Below, one piece after another: positions 11,477-20,879 of a stretch of 64,000 nucleotides of DNA. Under the pieces are notes generated by a model. It was not told where the DNA came from. It searched no databases and was given only the letters and a program-made list of their open reading frames with translations. Position numbers and translations under genes: made by a program. Numbering within the stretch: position 1 is the first letter of the stretch; every line of letters starts with the position of its first letter. This DNA comes from Conus ventricosus (Eukaryota > Mollusca > Gastropoda > Neogastropoda > Conidae): assembly GCA_018398815.1 (NCBI GenBank), contig CM031616.1:33924428-33988427 (forward strand), in the 5' to 3' direction.

Positions 11477-11637
11477 ACCCTCATGCACACAAGAGCAGGT
11501 AAACACAATAGTAGGGATAGAGGTTCTGGGTAGGGGGAGGTGGGGGGTGGTGTGGGGTGGGGTGGATCATGGGGACTGAGCATAGAGAGGGGAGGGAAGG
11601 AGGAGAGAAGTGAGGGACGGATTACATGAGGAGAGGA
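11477..11637. repeat. 160-bp duplicated block, copy 2
   Basis: Nearly identical to 3478-3638. Here the left flank is unrelated to the LINE that adjoins copy 1, so the LINE junction at 3480 is a real insertion or rearrangement breakpoint. Confidence 0.9.
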
Positions 11638-11770
11638 AACGGCATTAGGGAGTGGAGGGGAGGAGTGGGTGGAGGGCGGGAGGGGGGGGGGGATGAGGGC
11701 GTGGGGATGGAAAGGAAGGAGAATGGGCAAAAATAAAAGCAGGAGGGCACAAGTTCATCAACGGCAACGA

Positions 11771-11825
<55 letters not shown>

Positions 11826-11936
11826 TGAAGTGTCGTGGGCGTATGTGAGTGTGTGGTGTGTGTGTGTGTGTGGTGTGTGCACGCGTGTGCGTGTGTGTGT
11901 TTTGTGTGTGTATTCGTGCGTACGTGGCGCGCGCGC

Positions 11937-11988
<52 letters not shown>

Positions 11989-12133
11989 ATGCGAGCGCAT
12001 GCTTGCCCGCGTTTTGTATGTGTGTGATGGTATGATCGGATTGGTGTGGGTGTGCATGGCTTGGTGTGTGTGTGTGTGTGTGTGTGTGTGTTGTGTAGGT
12101 GTAGAAGAGAGAGAGAGAGAGAGAGAGAGAGGG
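11771..12133. repeat. (CT)n, (GT)n and (GA)n block
   Basis: CT at 11,771-11,817, GT/GC at 11,850-11,990, GT at 12,065-12,091 and GA at 12,106-12,130. Confidence 0.95.
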
Positions 12134-12255
12134 GGAGGGGGGTGAGAGGATGCTTATATCCAGGACACAGACTATCGCTGTATTTAAAAACAAGACAAAA
12201 CACAATACACTATACAATGCAGCACAACGTTACACATTTCACTCGCTAATACATC

Positions 12256-12571
12256 CACAGAGAAAGAAAATCATTTCACACAACAACAACTAAACCTCCA
12301 CAGACAGAGAAAATCATTTCACACGACAACAAAGACAAGGGCTTTCGTGACTTTAACTGCTCTCTTATCCAGACTGCCTGGCTGATCACGTGCTCCCAGC
12401 ACGTGCCTCGCATGCCTCTCAGCGTTTTATGGGCCAAAGAAGCCATCTTGGTGATGTCAGCACACGCTCTGAGGAGGCTCGTAAAGAGATGGTGGAGAAG
12501 ATGAACTTTTCCATGAGCATCAAGCAGGAATTGATGTGGCCGCTGGGTCGTCAACGTAGGGAAACGTTATA
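12256..12571. repeat. Diverged dispersed repeat, copy 1
   Basis: About 300 bases match 15,783-16,090 in order. Shared words are CACACAACAACAA, GTGACTT, GCTCATCAC/GCTGATCAC, CTGAGGAGGC, ATGAACTTT and CCATGAGCATCAAG. A 46-base part is doubled at the start of copy 1 (12,256-12,340). No coding content was recognised, and the family is unknown. Confidence 0.65.
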
Positions 12572-12665
12572 ATAATGAATACTTATATAGCGCCTATTCT
12601 CGGCTAGAGGCCAAGCTCTAAGCGCTTTACAATCAACACTCGTTTACACAACGGGCTGCCTACCT
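12571..12665. repeat. Short dispersed repeat with AGCGC hairpin (SINE-like)
   Basis: The block has CTTATATAGCGCC, a central pairing segment with GAGGCCAAGCTCT, and AAGCGCTTTACAA. This TATATAGCGC...AAGCGCTTTACA architecture is widespread in short interspersed repeats of marine invertebrates, from memory and unchecked. It follows directly on the dispersed repeat ending at 12,571. Confidence 0.45.
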
Positions 12666-12795
12666 GGGTAGTGCCGACTGAAGAGCTGCCAGCTGGCGCT
12701 TCATTCAGTCGTTTCCCGTGTCATCCAGTCAGTATCGCTCAATATCGATCACTCATTTTCTTTACTTCCTTCATTCTTTCCATTTCTCACGCAGG

Positions 12796-12885
12796 GCGCA
12801 TGCTATGTGTAACGTGTCATCCATACCAACGGCCAAACTGGCCTTCTCTTCCGAAAGTTGGTGATGGGATTTTACGTGTGTGCAA
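12796..12885 (-). repeat. SINE-like segment, inverted partner of 17,121-17,208
   Basis: The reverse complement of this block matches 17,121-17,208 with about one difference in 85 bases. It includes GTAAAATCCCATCACC, CTTTCGGAAGAGAAGG and TTTGGCCGTTGG. High identity and opposite orientation indicate a recently active short repeat or a local inverted duplication. Confidence 0.85.
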
Positions 12886-13065
12886 GATGTTATGCATGCG
12901 TTCACACACGGAACCTCGGTTTATAGTCTCAACGTTTGGGGCGGAGGATGCTGTGATGTTCTTTGGTTGATGATAATGGTTTTGCCTCTGCTAAGCAGGC
13001 TATGTTTTCATATTAACATTCAGTTTGTTTATTCGTTTGTGTGTTTGTCAGCTATTTTATGCAAA

Positions 13066-14045
13066 ACCTGTGAAACCAAAATGTCGATGATTCTGGTTTT
13101 TGTTTTTGTTGTTGTTGTTGTTGTTTTTTTTTATTTTTTCAAACCTTCAGGACAATCTCAAAGAAGGTTCTTATTTCTGAAAGATAACATTTGTCCTGTT
13201 TGTATCCAAGATGAAGTAGACTTTTATGAAAAGAAAGGTTGAATGAGAACAAGTGGAAAAATCGAATGTTGCCCAGTGACAAATCCAATAAATTTTGGTG
13301 AGGTTGGATTGTGCAGAAATGGCTCAAACGGCAGAAACAGTATCCGTACGTTAAGATCATCAACTATTTGCCACTGAAGAAAGCATAGGAATCGACGCAC
13401 AGTGAGGACTATTGCCATCTTTTTGCCAAGTCCTACAGGCTGCCACGAATCTTGGTTGCCAATGGAGTCACAGTAAGCCTCACTCCCAGCTGCCTCTGTC
13501 GATAGAGTGGGACCTACAACAGGATAATGCTGACCTCTTTAAGGACCAATCAATAGCAAGTTTACAGAATGCGGCAAATCTCGTGTCCTGGTGTTTATGT
13601 TATCGTTATGAACAAATGAAACAAAGATGAAAGACAAAGACAACATTTAGACAATCTAATTTTGAATATTAGTGTGAGCACACCGCCAAAAAAAAGTGGA
13701 CAAAAGAAATCACAAGACAAAACACGACACGTTTTGACCTCTTAGGTCTGTTTCAGGCAAGATACAAAGCAATCAGACAATGAAAATGAACGAGCAATCA
13801 CTTATCTTCATCCCCTTCAGTGCAAGATAGGCGTTGAATGAAAACTTTGCAATTAGGCAATGTAGTTCTCATCCGACCTTTCTTTTTAATAAAAGTCTTC
13901 TTCATCTTGGATACAAGCAGGACAAATGTTATCTTTCAGAAATAAGAACCTTTGAGATTATCCTGAAGATTTGCAATAGAAAAAAAACAAAAAACAAAAA
14001 ACAAAACAAAGAATCGTCGACGTTTCGGGTATTTCGTTTCTATTG
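13066..14045. repeat. Imperfect inverted repeat, arms about 110-180 bp
   Basis: The inner arms 13,141-13,250 and 13,866-13,972 are near reverse complements. Shared words include GAAAGATAACATTTGTCC, GTATCCAAGATGAAG and AAAGAAAGGT. A weaker match continues outward through GT/AC-rich spacers to 13,066-13,100 and 14,012-14,040 (GAATCRTCGACRTTT). The 615-base spacer contains GACCTCTTAGGTC-type sequence related to 17,022. No transposase is present. It may be a non-autonomous foldback element. Confidence 0.7.
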
Positions 14046-14952
14046 CAAAGGAGATCAGCTGTCAAGAATCATTTTGTTATCTTTCAGAGTCAGGGTAAAC
14101 ATGGAATCCTGTCTATTCATTTTCTGCTGTTACTTTTCTCCAACGCACAAAAAGTGTTATTTTTTCTGATAAGTAATGTCATTTGAATGTTCACCGTCGA
14201 CAGATCTGAGCTATGAACTCAGGTTTTCTGGACTCCAGGGACTGGTTTTAAAAGCTGCTAGTCTAAATCTACCTTCACCTTGTACTGTAGAGTAAAATTC
14301 TTTTCACTGGAATTTTTCCCCTGAGATGAAGAAGTTACCCTCACGAAGGGAAAACCGCTCTTATGATGTTACTCCTAAGTAAAATCCACGTGTGAAAAGT
14401 TTTTTTTTTCCCCAGTGTCAATTTCTATGGCACCTGAGTGGCATTGCACCGCTCATTCCGATCCCCCGTCCACAGCCCAGCCCGGCCCGCCGCACCCCAG
14501 ATACCAGAATCCACAGGATGCAGCCAATGTCAAGTCGTCAAGAGGCAACCCGCCGGAGGAGACTCTGCGCTGCTGCCGAGTCATTTCAGTGTTGTTCAGT
14601 GGTGCCTGTGCAGGACATCACCTACTAACCCCCCTATTCACGACCATAATTGCTTAGTCGCTGAGCTGGCATGAGTGAGCTCTCCCTCCAGTGTGCACCA
14701 CCACGTCCGTCTAAACGACAGACCCCATGAAGTTGCCGATACCGGTGACCCCGACGAAACCAAACCGAGGCCATAGACGTGAAGAGAACATCGAAACGGA
14801 GGTCACCATTAGAGCAGGGCATGAAGGGCCACCATATTTGAGACTTTTTTTTTTAAAGGTTGATTGATGAGATTGAGGATAAATGAAGATGATCCTACGG
14901 ATTCTTTTTCGGGCTGAGATAGCATGACAGGGCTGTACTCTACGCTTACTTT
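14046..14952. other. Unannotated stretch
   Basis: Mixed-composition unique sequence. No gene or known repeat was recognised; the short frames around 14,390-14,670 have no domain signature. Confidence 0.35.
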
Positions 14953-15073
14953 CATCATATACCCCGGCGTCAACCAGGCCCGAGAAATACAGACATCTGC
15001 AGTGTTGGTCGAGTGAAAAGTTTGCTCTCCTGTCAAATTCGTGCAGTATTCATCCCTTTCTGCATTTTCCTGA

Positions 15074-15078
<5 letters not shown>
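14953..15078. repeat. Dispersed repeat with (TG)n end, copy 2
   Basis: Second copy of the repeat at 5383-5508, again ending exactly at the start of a TG array. Confidence 0.8.
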
Positions 15079-15114
<36 letters not shown>

Positions 15115-15212
15115 TGTGGTGTGTGTGGTGTGTGTGGTGTGTGTGTGTGTGGTGTGTGTGTGTGTGGTCTGTGTGTGTGTGTGTGTGCGCGTGTGCGTAC
15201 GTGCGTGCGTGC

Positions 15213-15267
<55 letters not shown>

Positions 15268-15279
15268 TCCTAAACATAA

Positions 15280-15351
<72 letters not shown>

Positions 15352-15361
15352 CATCCTCACT

Positions 15362-15413
<52 letters not shown>

Positions 15414-15429
15414 CACACACAGACACACA

Positions 15430-15468
<39 letters not shown>

Positions 15469-15470
15469 TG

Positions 15471-15505
<35 letters not shown>

Positions 15506-15509
15506 AGTG

Positions 15510-15571
<62 letters not shown>

Positions 15572-15600
15572 ATATATAATCTAGTGCATCAGAGACACAC

Positions 15601-15640
<40 letters not shown>

Positions 15641-15682
15641 AGAGAGAGAGAACAGAGACAGAGAGAGGAGAGAGAGAGAGAG

Positions 15683-15738
<56 letters not shown>

Positions 15739-15741
15739 AGA
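15077..15741. repeat. Palindromically ordered microsatellite block
   Basis: The order is (GT)n 15,077-15,267, (CT)n 15,283-15,352, (CA)n 15,364-15,432, (GT)n 15,433-15,570 with TGCG variants, and (GA)n 15,602-15,741. The CA-to-GT switch at ACACACGTGTGT is a true palindrome. The outer CT and GA tracts are also mutually complementary, so the block can fold into one long hairpin. Confidence 0.9.
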
Positions 15742-15782
15742 GACTCACAGACTTAGACTAAAACAAACACAATCAGTGCTGT

Positions 15783-16090
15783 CCAACACAGTAGAGCGTG
15801 CCATTGCCAAGAGCTAAACGCCACGCTTCACACAACAACAAAGGCGAGGACTCTTGTGACTTAAGTTGCTGTCTTATCAAGATTCCCAGGCTCATCACTC
15901 GCCTCCAGCATGTGCTTTGCATGCTTGTCAGCGTATTATCTGAAACAAACAACAACAACAAAACTATCATGGAGATTTCACCATATGTACTGAGGAGGCG
16001 CTGTAAGGATGTGTTGAAGGAATGAACTTTCCCATGAGCATCAAGAAACAAACTGACATGTCTTGTGGGTCTGCAAGAAGAAACGTTTGG
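15783..16090. repeat. Diverged dispersed repeat, copy 2
   Basis: Counterpart of 12,278-12,571. It ends just before a 43-base G homopolymer. Confidence 0.65.
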
Positions 16091-16098
16091 GAAGATGG

Positions 16099-16099
<1 letters not shown>

Positions 16100-16142
<43 letters not shown>
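16100..16142. repeat. Poly-G run, 43 bases
   Basis: Uninterrupted G homopolymer. True length is uncertain in any sequencing technology. Confidence 0.9.
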
Positions 16143-16143
<1 letters not shown>

Positions 16144-16185
16144 CCAAATTCATGGGCATCTGTCTTCTCTTTTTCTTAGAGCAAA

Positions 16186-16440
16186 ATAATACACAATATC
16201 GTGTTGTGCTGTGTATTTCTTCTTTGCTGATGCAGTTTCCCTTCATGAGGGAAGGTTTTGTTTACAGTGTTGTCTGTCTGTTTTGTTTTGTAGAATACAC
16301 AATAATACACAATACACAATACACAAATACACAATAATACACAATATCGTGTTGTGCTGTGTATTTCTTCTTTTGCTGATGCAGTTTCCCTTCATGAGGG
16401 AAGGTTTTGTTTACAATGTTGTCTGTCTGTTTGTTTGGCT
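16186..16440. repeat. Direct duplication, about 105 bp, linked by ACACAATA units
   Basis: Bases 16,186-16,292 and 16,333-16,436 are almost identical (both include CGTGTTGTGCTGTGTATTTC and CCCTTCATGAGGGAAGG). They are separated by repeats of AATACACA. Each copy has the small palindrome CCCTTCATGAGGG. Confidence 0.9.
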
Positions 16441-16660
16441 CTCTGCCAGTTACCCAGCTACTGAAATAATTAAAACGTGGCACCCCACTACCTCTGGTGA
16501 CTGCCCCCCCCCCCCCCCCCCCCCGCTCCTCCCTCGAACTTTTCAAACTTTGTGAATTAATGGGAGCATTGATGATACTGGAAAGGTAACATGGCGGACG
16601 TTACCATTCACATTGATTAGCATTCCTTTTGTTATCTTTCTTCTATTGAATGTAAGCTGA

Positions 16661-16733
16661 GGCCGACATAGTTCAGTTGGTAGAGCGTCGGACTCGTAAT
16701 CCAAGGGTTGCGGGTTCGAATCTCCGCCGGACC
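16661..16733 (+). ncRNA. tRNA-like sequence (Thr-CGT-like), probable SINE head
   Basis: An A box (TAGTTCAGTTGG, 16,669-16,680) and a B box (GGTTCGAATCT, 16,713-16,723) sit at tRNA spacing. The anticodon loop would read CTCGTAA with anticodon CGT at 16,695-16,697. The anticodon stem has one mismatch. The T stem and acceptor stem pair poorly, and no clean CCA-side match is present. A T-run at about 16,752-16,760 could stop Pol III. Downstream sequence (GAATGAGACTTTAAACCGAGG) resembles the body of invertebrate SINEs. I read it as a tRNA-derived SINE or tRNA pseudogene, not a working tRNA. Confidence 0.65.
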
Positions 16734-17021
16734 GTTTCAGTACAGGGGGATTTTTTTTCCCCTCGGAGTTAACATTAGTTCTGACTCCATTTCCCATACA
16801 GTCCTTCGAATGAGACTTTAAACCGAGGCATAACATCTTGCACACACACACTCCCTCCCTCCCCCACGCACCCTCCCCCCCCCCCTCCTTTTCCTCTCCC
16901 TTAATCCCCTCTATCGTTTCCGTCTGGCGGCCATTCTTCCTACCACATGGACAACAGATAAGTCACTCTTCATTCTTTGTTTGTACTGTCCTAAATGTTA
17001 AATGTGATCTGGGTTTTTTTT

Positions 17022-17060
17022 TTTTTGCCTGAAGAAGACCCAAGAGGTCGAAATGCATCG
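17022..17060 (+). other. GACC-hairpin motif shared with 13,690-13,790
   Basis: GCCTGAAGAAGACC, a five-base loop, then GGTCGAAATG reappears on the minus strand near 13,735 with AAGAGGTC conserved. It contains CUGAAGA and GAAA words around a four-bp stem, resembling part of a hammerhead core. A pairing partner for stem I is not visible. It is most likely the end of a dispersed retroelement. Confidence 0.4.
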
Positions 17061-17120
17061 TGTCTTGTCCTGTGCTTGTCAATGTCCTTGGCGGTAACTA
17101 ACCCCCTCTCTTTCTAAATT

Positions 17121-17208
17121 TTGCACACACGTAAAATCCCATCACCAACTTTCGGAAGAGAAGGCTAGTTTGGCCGTTGGTATGGATGACACGTTACACA
17201 TAGCATGC
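17121..17208 (+). repeat. SINE-like segment, partner of 12,796-12,885
   Basis: Near-identical inverted copy. It continues to GGAGTATGGCTACC and AATGGCGGG at 17,225-17,248, which resembles the core of a mollusc short repeat (from memory, unchecked). Confidence 0.75.
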
Positions 17209-17427
17209 ACCTTCCCCGAAGATGGAGTATGGCTACCTTAATGGCGGGATAATAAACGGTCATGCACACAAAACTCCACTCCCTTTGTTGGGTAGATGGG
17301 ATTAAAAACTTGTCTGTCCACATAGGGAGTGTCCGCAGGAGTATCAGCCTGCATACTCAGAAGAAGAAGAAGAAAATGTAAGCAAAAAGAAGAAAGTGGC
17401 AAAAAAGGTGGGGAATCAAATCCCTTC

Positions 17428-17451
17428 ACACACACACACACACACACAACA

Positions 17452-17493
<42 letters not shown>
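17428..17493. repeat. (CA)n
   Basis: CA microsatellite with two interruptions. Confidence 0.95.
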
Positions 17494-17495
<2 letters not shown>

Positions 17496-17544
17496 CCTTG
17501 TGCTTGTGCTTGTGTATTAACGACAAGGCAGTACATTTCAAAAC

Positions 17545-17768
17545 CCGCAAAACAGCCCATTCTTACCCCCCCCCCCCCCCCCCTCTGGAACTTACCCCAG
17601 GGTAAGTCTGGGCTAATCTGCTTTTACCCCCGGGGTCATTCCAGGACTGGCTGGAACTTACCCCCCCCCCCCTTCCCCCCACTAGTTGGAACTGACACCC
17701 TGGGTAAGGGTAAGTTTGGGCTAGCCTGGATTTACACACACACCACACACCCCCGCCCCTCCCCCCCC

Positions 17769-17799
<31 letters not shown>

Positions 17800-18643
17800 A
17801 CACTTTTGCAACTCATACCTTACATTCAATAAACACACAGAAACTTTTCTGCCTTTGAAGGAAGGTAAATATGGCTAGCCTGTATTCACCCCACCCCCCA
17901 CTCCGATTCCTGCCTCTCCCCCTTCCACTGTGCAACCAAGCTGGAGTAACAAGAAGAGTACATCTGGCCTAGCCTGCCTGTATTTCTCTCCATCCCACAT
18001 CACGCTTTCACAACTAGAATAACAAGACAACAGATAAGACATGACACAAAGACGTATAGAATGGAATGTTCTGTTTCAATCACATCGCGCATCTCGCAAA
18101 AGCTACTGTTCACTAAATACTGCAATCGTCCTTAGAAATCCTGTATCAGAGAGAAAAATATCTCAAACGGAGAGCCTGTAATCAGCAACTTTTACCCTAA
18201 GCACAGCAGCGGTTGAAATCTTTGTGAAATTATATACTTTCAGAGTTTAGAATACTCATTGTTGCCAGAATAAAAACTACTTTCCTATGCATTCTGACGC
18301 CAGATTATTAAATCGAGGGGGACAACGAATGAAAAATAAATTTTAAAAATGTATCTTGTCCTTGATCTCAACAAAATGCACAATTTATTTGTTTCGTCAT
18401 TTTAACAACCTCGTTAGTGTAAGAAAAGAGTGTAGATCTGGGCTAGCTTGCGCTAACCCATCTTTCCTCGCCCCCTTCTCTCTTGTGCAATCAAGCTGGT
18501 GTAAAACAGAGAGGGTAATTCAAGACGATCGTGTACAGACACCCCTCCTTCCTCTGTGTAATCAGGCAGCAGTAAGACGTCCATCCTCCAATCAAACAGG
18601 TGTAAGATCTCAGGGTAAATCTATGCTAGCCTGCATCGACACC

Positions 18644-18646
<3 letters not shown>
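17545..18646. repeat. Degenerate repeat family with GGGTAA-GGGCTAGCCTG units
   Basis: Several loosely spaced units contain a GGTAAGTCTGGGCTA or GGTAAATCTATGCTAGCCTG core. A C-run and CAATCAAGCTGGTGTAA-like text follow (about 17,545, 17,640, 17,700, 17,865, 17,930, 18,430, 18,600). The part 17,545-17,745 matches 28,925-29,105 in reverse complement at high identity. No coding content is visible. A dispersed, locally tandem repeat is the best description. Confidence 0.65.

Positions 18647-18683
<37 letters not shown>
18647..18683. repeat. Poly-C run
   Basis: C homopolymer of about 37 bases inside the GGGCTAGCCTG repeat family. Confidence 0.9.
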
Positions 18684-18733
18684 ACTCCACCGCTCAACTA
18701 TACAATCAAGCGAACTTAAGAAGGGAGGCTAAC

Positions 18734-18990
18734 GACCAGCCACAATGGTGCAGTGGTTAGCGTTGCACACTGTGGCCAGGAGGCCAGGGTTCGCATTCCA
18801 TCAGAAGCATTGTGGGGGGTTTTCTACTCTGAACGACTCCTACCCAGAGTGAGCGTGCTATGGCTTAATGGGAAGACTGGGACCACACAGTCGAGTTTCA
18901 TCCACTTTACGGATGCGAATGAGAGTGTTGCTCTAATCACTTGACCAACACTGCTGGTGTCTGTAGTTCTCCGGCCTGGTTGAAACTGGG
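18734..18990 (+). mobile_element. tRNA-derived SINE
   Basis: A Pol III A box (TGGTGCAGTGGTTAGCG, 18,746-18,762) and B box (GGGTTCGCATTCC, 18,787-18,799) lie 25 bases apart. A non-tRNA body follows with AGAGTGAGCGTGCTATGGC and CCACTTTACGGATGCGAATG. The tRNA part is too degenerate to fold as a tRNA. The element runs up to the terminal repeat of the Tc1 composite at 18,996, so one probably inserted beside or into the other. Confidence 0.7.
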
Positions 18991-19243
18991 ATATATACTG
19001 AACAACATTAAAAACGCACCGTTTTGATTTGCCGATTTCCCATTTGGAAAAAATGTGTATTTGGATTTGGTATATTAACACAATTTTTAAGGGACACAGA
19101 TTCACACTGCCTTGGTTTCTCAGCGCTTGCCGACGTTCGTGTGACGCCCACGTGCAACTCGTCCAAAACACTTTTCTTGCCACTGGGGCCGAGACTGAAC
19201 GTAGCACATCTGTTTCTTTGTCTCAAATGGTGAGTTTGAAGTC

Positions 19244-20218
19244 ATGCCGACTGGAAAACGGTATCAGTTGTCATTCGACCAGGCGAAGTGGTCCGAAAAC
19301 AACGCCGCGACTGTCTATGCAAGAACGCGAGCGAGCCATTGGAATGTTATGGTCGGCATGTCATCGAGAGAGACAGCCAGACAACTGAACTGCAGTTACT
19401 CAACAATTGTAAGGCTATCACAACGTTTGGCAGCAACTGGTTCCACCACTGATCGGCGTCGAACGGGAAACCCTCGGTTACCACACCAGCGCAAGATCGA
19501 TACGTTCGACAGTTTCATCTTCGTAATGGATTCCTTACAGCAGCAAAAAACATGTCGCCAGGTGGTTGGTCGACGGGTCCAGTGTCTGGACAAACCGTTC
19601 GACGTCGATTGCAAGAATCAGGGTCAATGCAAGACCCCCTCATGTTGTCCAGTCCTCCCCCGTAGACACCGTCAGCAACGCCTGCAGTGGCCAACCAGCA
19701 TCTGCCATGGACACGACGTCATTGGAGAGCTGTGCTTTTTCCTGACGAAAGTCGCTTCGCGTTTATTCATACTGAGGGAAAGAATGAGGAGTCGGAGGGT
19801 GTCGGGGAACGCTACGCCAACAGCTGCGTGTTGAACCCGATAGATGGGGAGGGGGCAGTCTGATGGTTTGGGGGGCATTCAGTCATGACTACCGACCCCT
19901 CTGTACTTTTTGACAACCATGTGAATGCAACACGTACCAGCAGGTGCTGAAAAACCACGTCGCCCCACTTTTTTGGCCAGCACCCGAGCTGCAGTTCTTC
20001 CAGCATGATAATGCACGACCCCACACCGCAGAGCCCCCGCTGCGTTTCTCCAGGCGAAAAAACATTGCCGTGTTGCCCTGGCCATCTCTGTCCCCGACAT
20101 GGTCCCATTGAACACGTCTGGGATGAGCTGGGGCTCTTGTGGCCGTGAAGACGTCCACAGACTCTCGTCATTTGAGGCGCGCACTGACCGAGAGTGGATG
20201 GACTGCCACAGGCGGCCA
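19244..20218 (+). pseudogene. Tc1-type DDE transposase, copy A (decayed)
   Basis: The N-terminal part reads 'MPTGKRYQLSFDQAK' and then a helix-turn-helix ('SSRETARQLNCSYSTIVRL'). 'ATGSTTDRRRTG' follows, the GRPR-like linker typical of Tc1 transposases. Frame changes follow. The first catalytic Asp is in 'LFPDESRF' near 19,740, the second in 'QHDNARPH' near 20,005, and the third acidic site in 'IEHVWDELG' near 20,115-20,140. All three catalytic boxes are recognisable but in different frames, so the gene is dead. It breaks off at a GACTGCCACAGGC word (20,205-20,217) that recurs in copy B at about 24,388. Confidence 0.8.
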
Positions 20219-20879
20219 AGGGTTATCCTTGGGCACTTCGGGTGCGGAGGAGGTTAAAATCTCCAGTCGGATGGGAACGAAGGGATGCGGCGTGGTGCAC
20301 CCTCCAGTGCTCCCCCTTGTATCACCTAGCCTAGGTTCTGTGTCTTTATGCCGTGGTGCTGTGTGCGGCTCGTGCATGTGTCTTGTCGTGTTATCTGTTG
20401 TCTGCTTTCCAGTGAATGGGGGCGGTCTCGGATGGCGTGGGGGGCGCATTGTTGCGGGCTGTATGTGGCGCAGCGGTGCGAGGGGCTGGGGTCAAGTGAG
20501 GCATCCCATTGTGGTAGAAGTCCTCCGGCTAGCATAGCACTCCATCCGAAAGACCGTTGGCGTGATCTATTATCACATCCTCCACGAGGTCCCCCTGCAA
20601 ACTGGGCAGCTTGCGCCCCCAGGCTAACACGACGGATCTAGGGGAGGGCCCCCGAATAATGCCCTTTTGGCTGAAGCCGGAGATGCAGGACCAACGCGTG
20701 CCTAACAACTGCATCACGCATCTACACCAATGATGGACAACGCCACGAATTCTCGAGATGGTGCTCGCCCTCTGAAGTCCCGCCGGGATGGAGGTGCCGG
20801 CCCGCGCCTCAACGGGGTCCACCTTGAGCTACCGGAGGTCACCTCCCACGCCTACGACCAGAGGTGTGGATCGAGGGCA
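20219..20879 (+). other. Putative 5' region of the nested LINE
   Basis: G+C-rich sequence between transposase copy A and the recognisable endonuclease. It may hold the 5' UTR and a decayed ORF1, but no zinc knuckles or RNA-binding motif are visible. Confidence 0.4.

Noticed and set aside
16661..16733. Functional tRNA-Thr gene
   Set aside because: T-stem and acceptor-stem pairing is poor, and the downstream body looks like a SINE.
19879..20219. Minus-strand frames of about 100-135 codons over the Tc1 transposase
   Set aside because: They are antisense shadows of the plus-strand transposase, whose catalytic boxes are recognisable.
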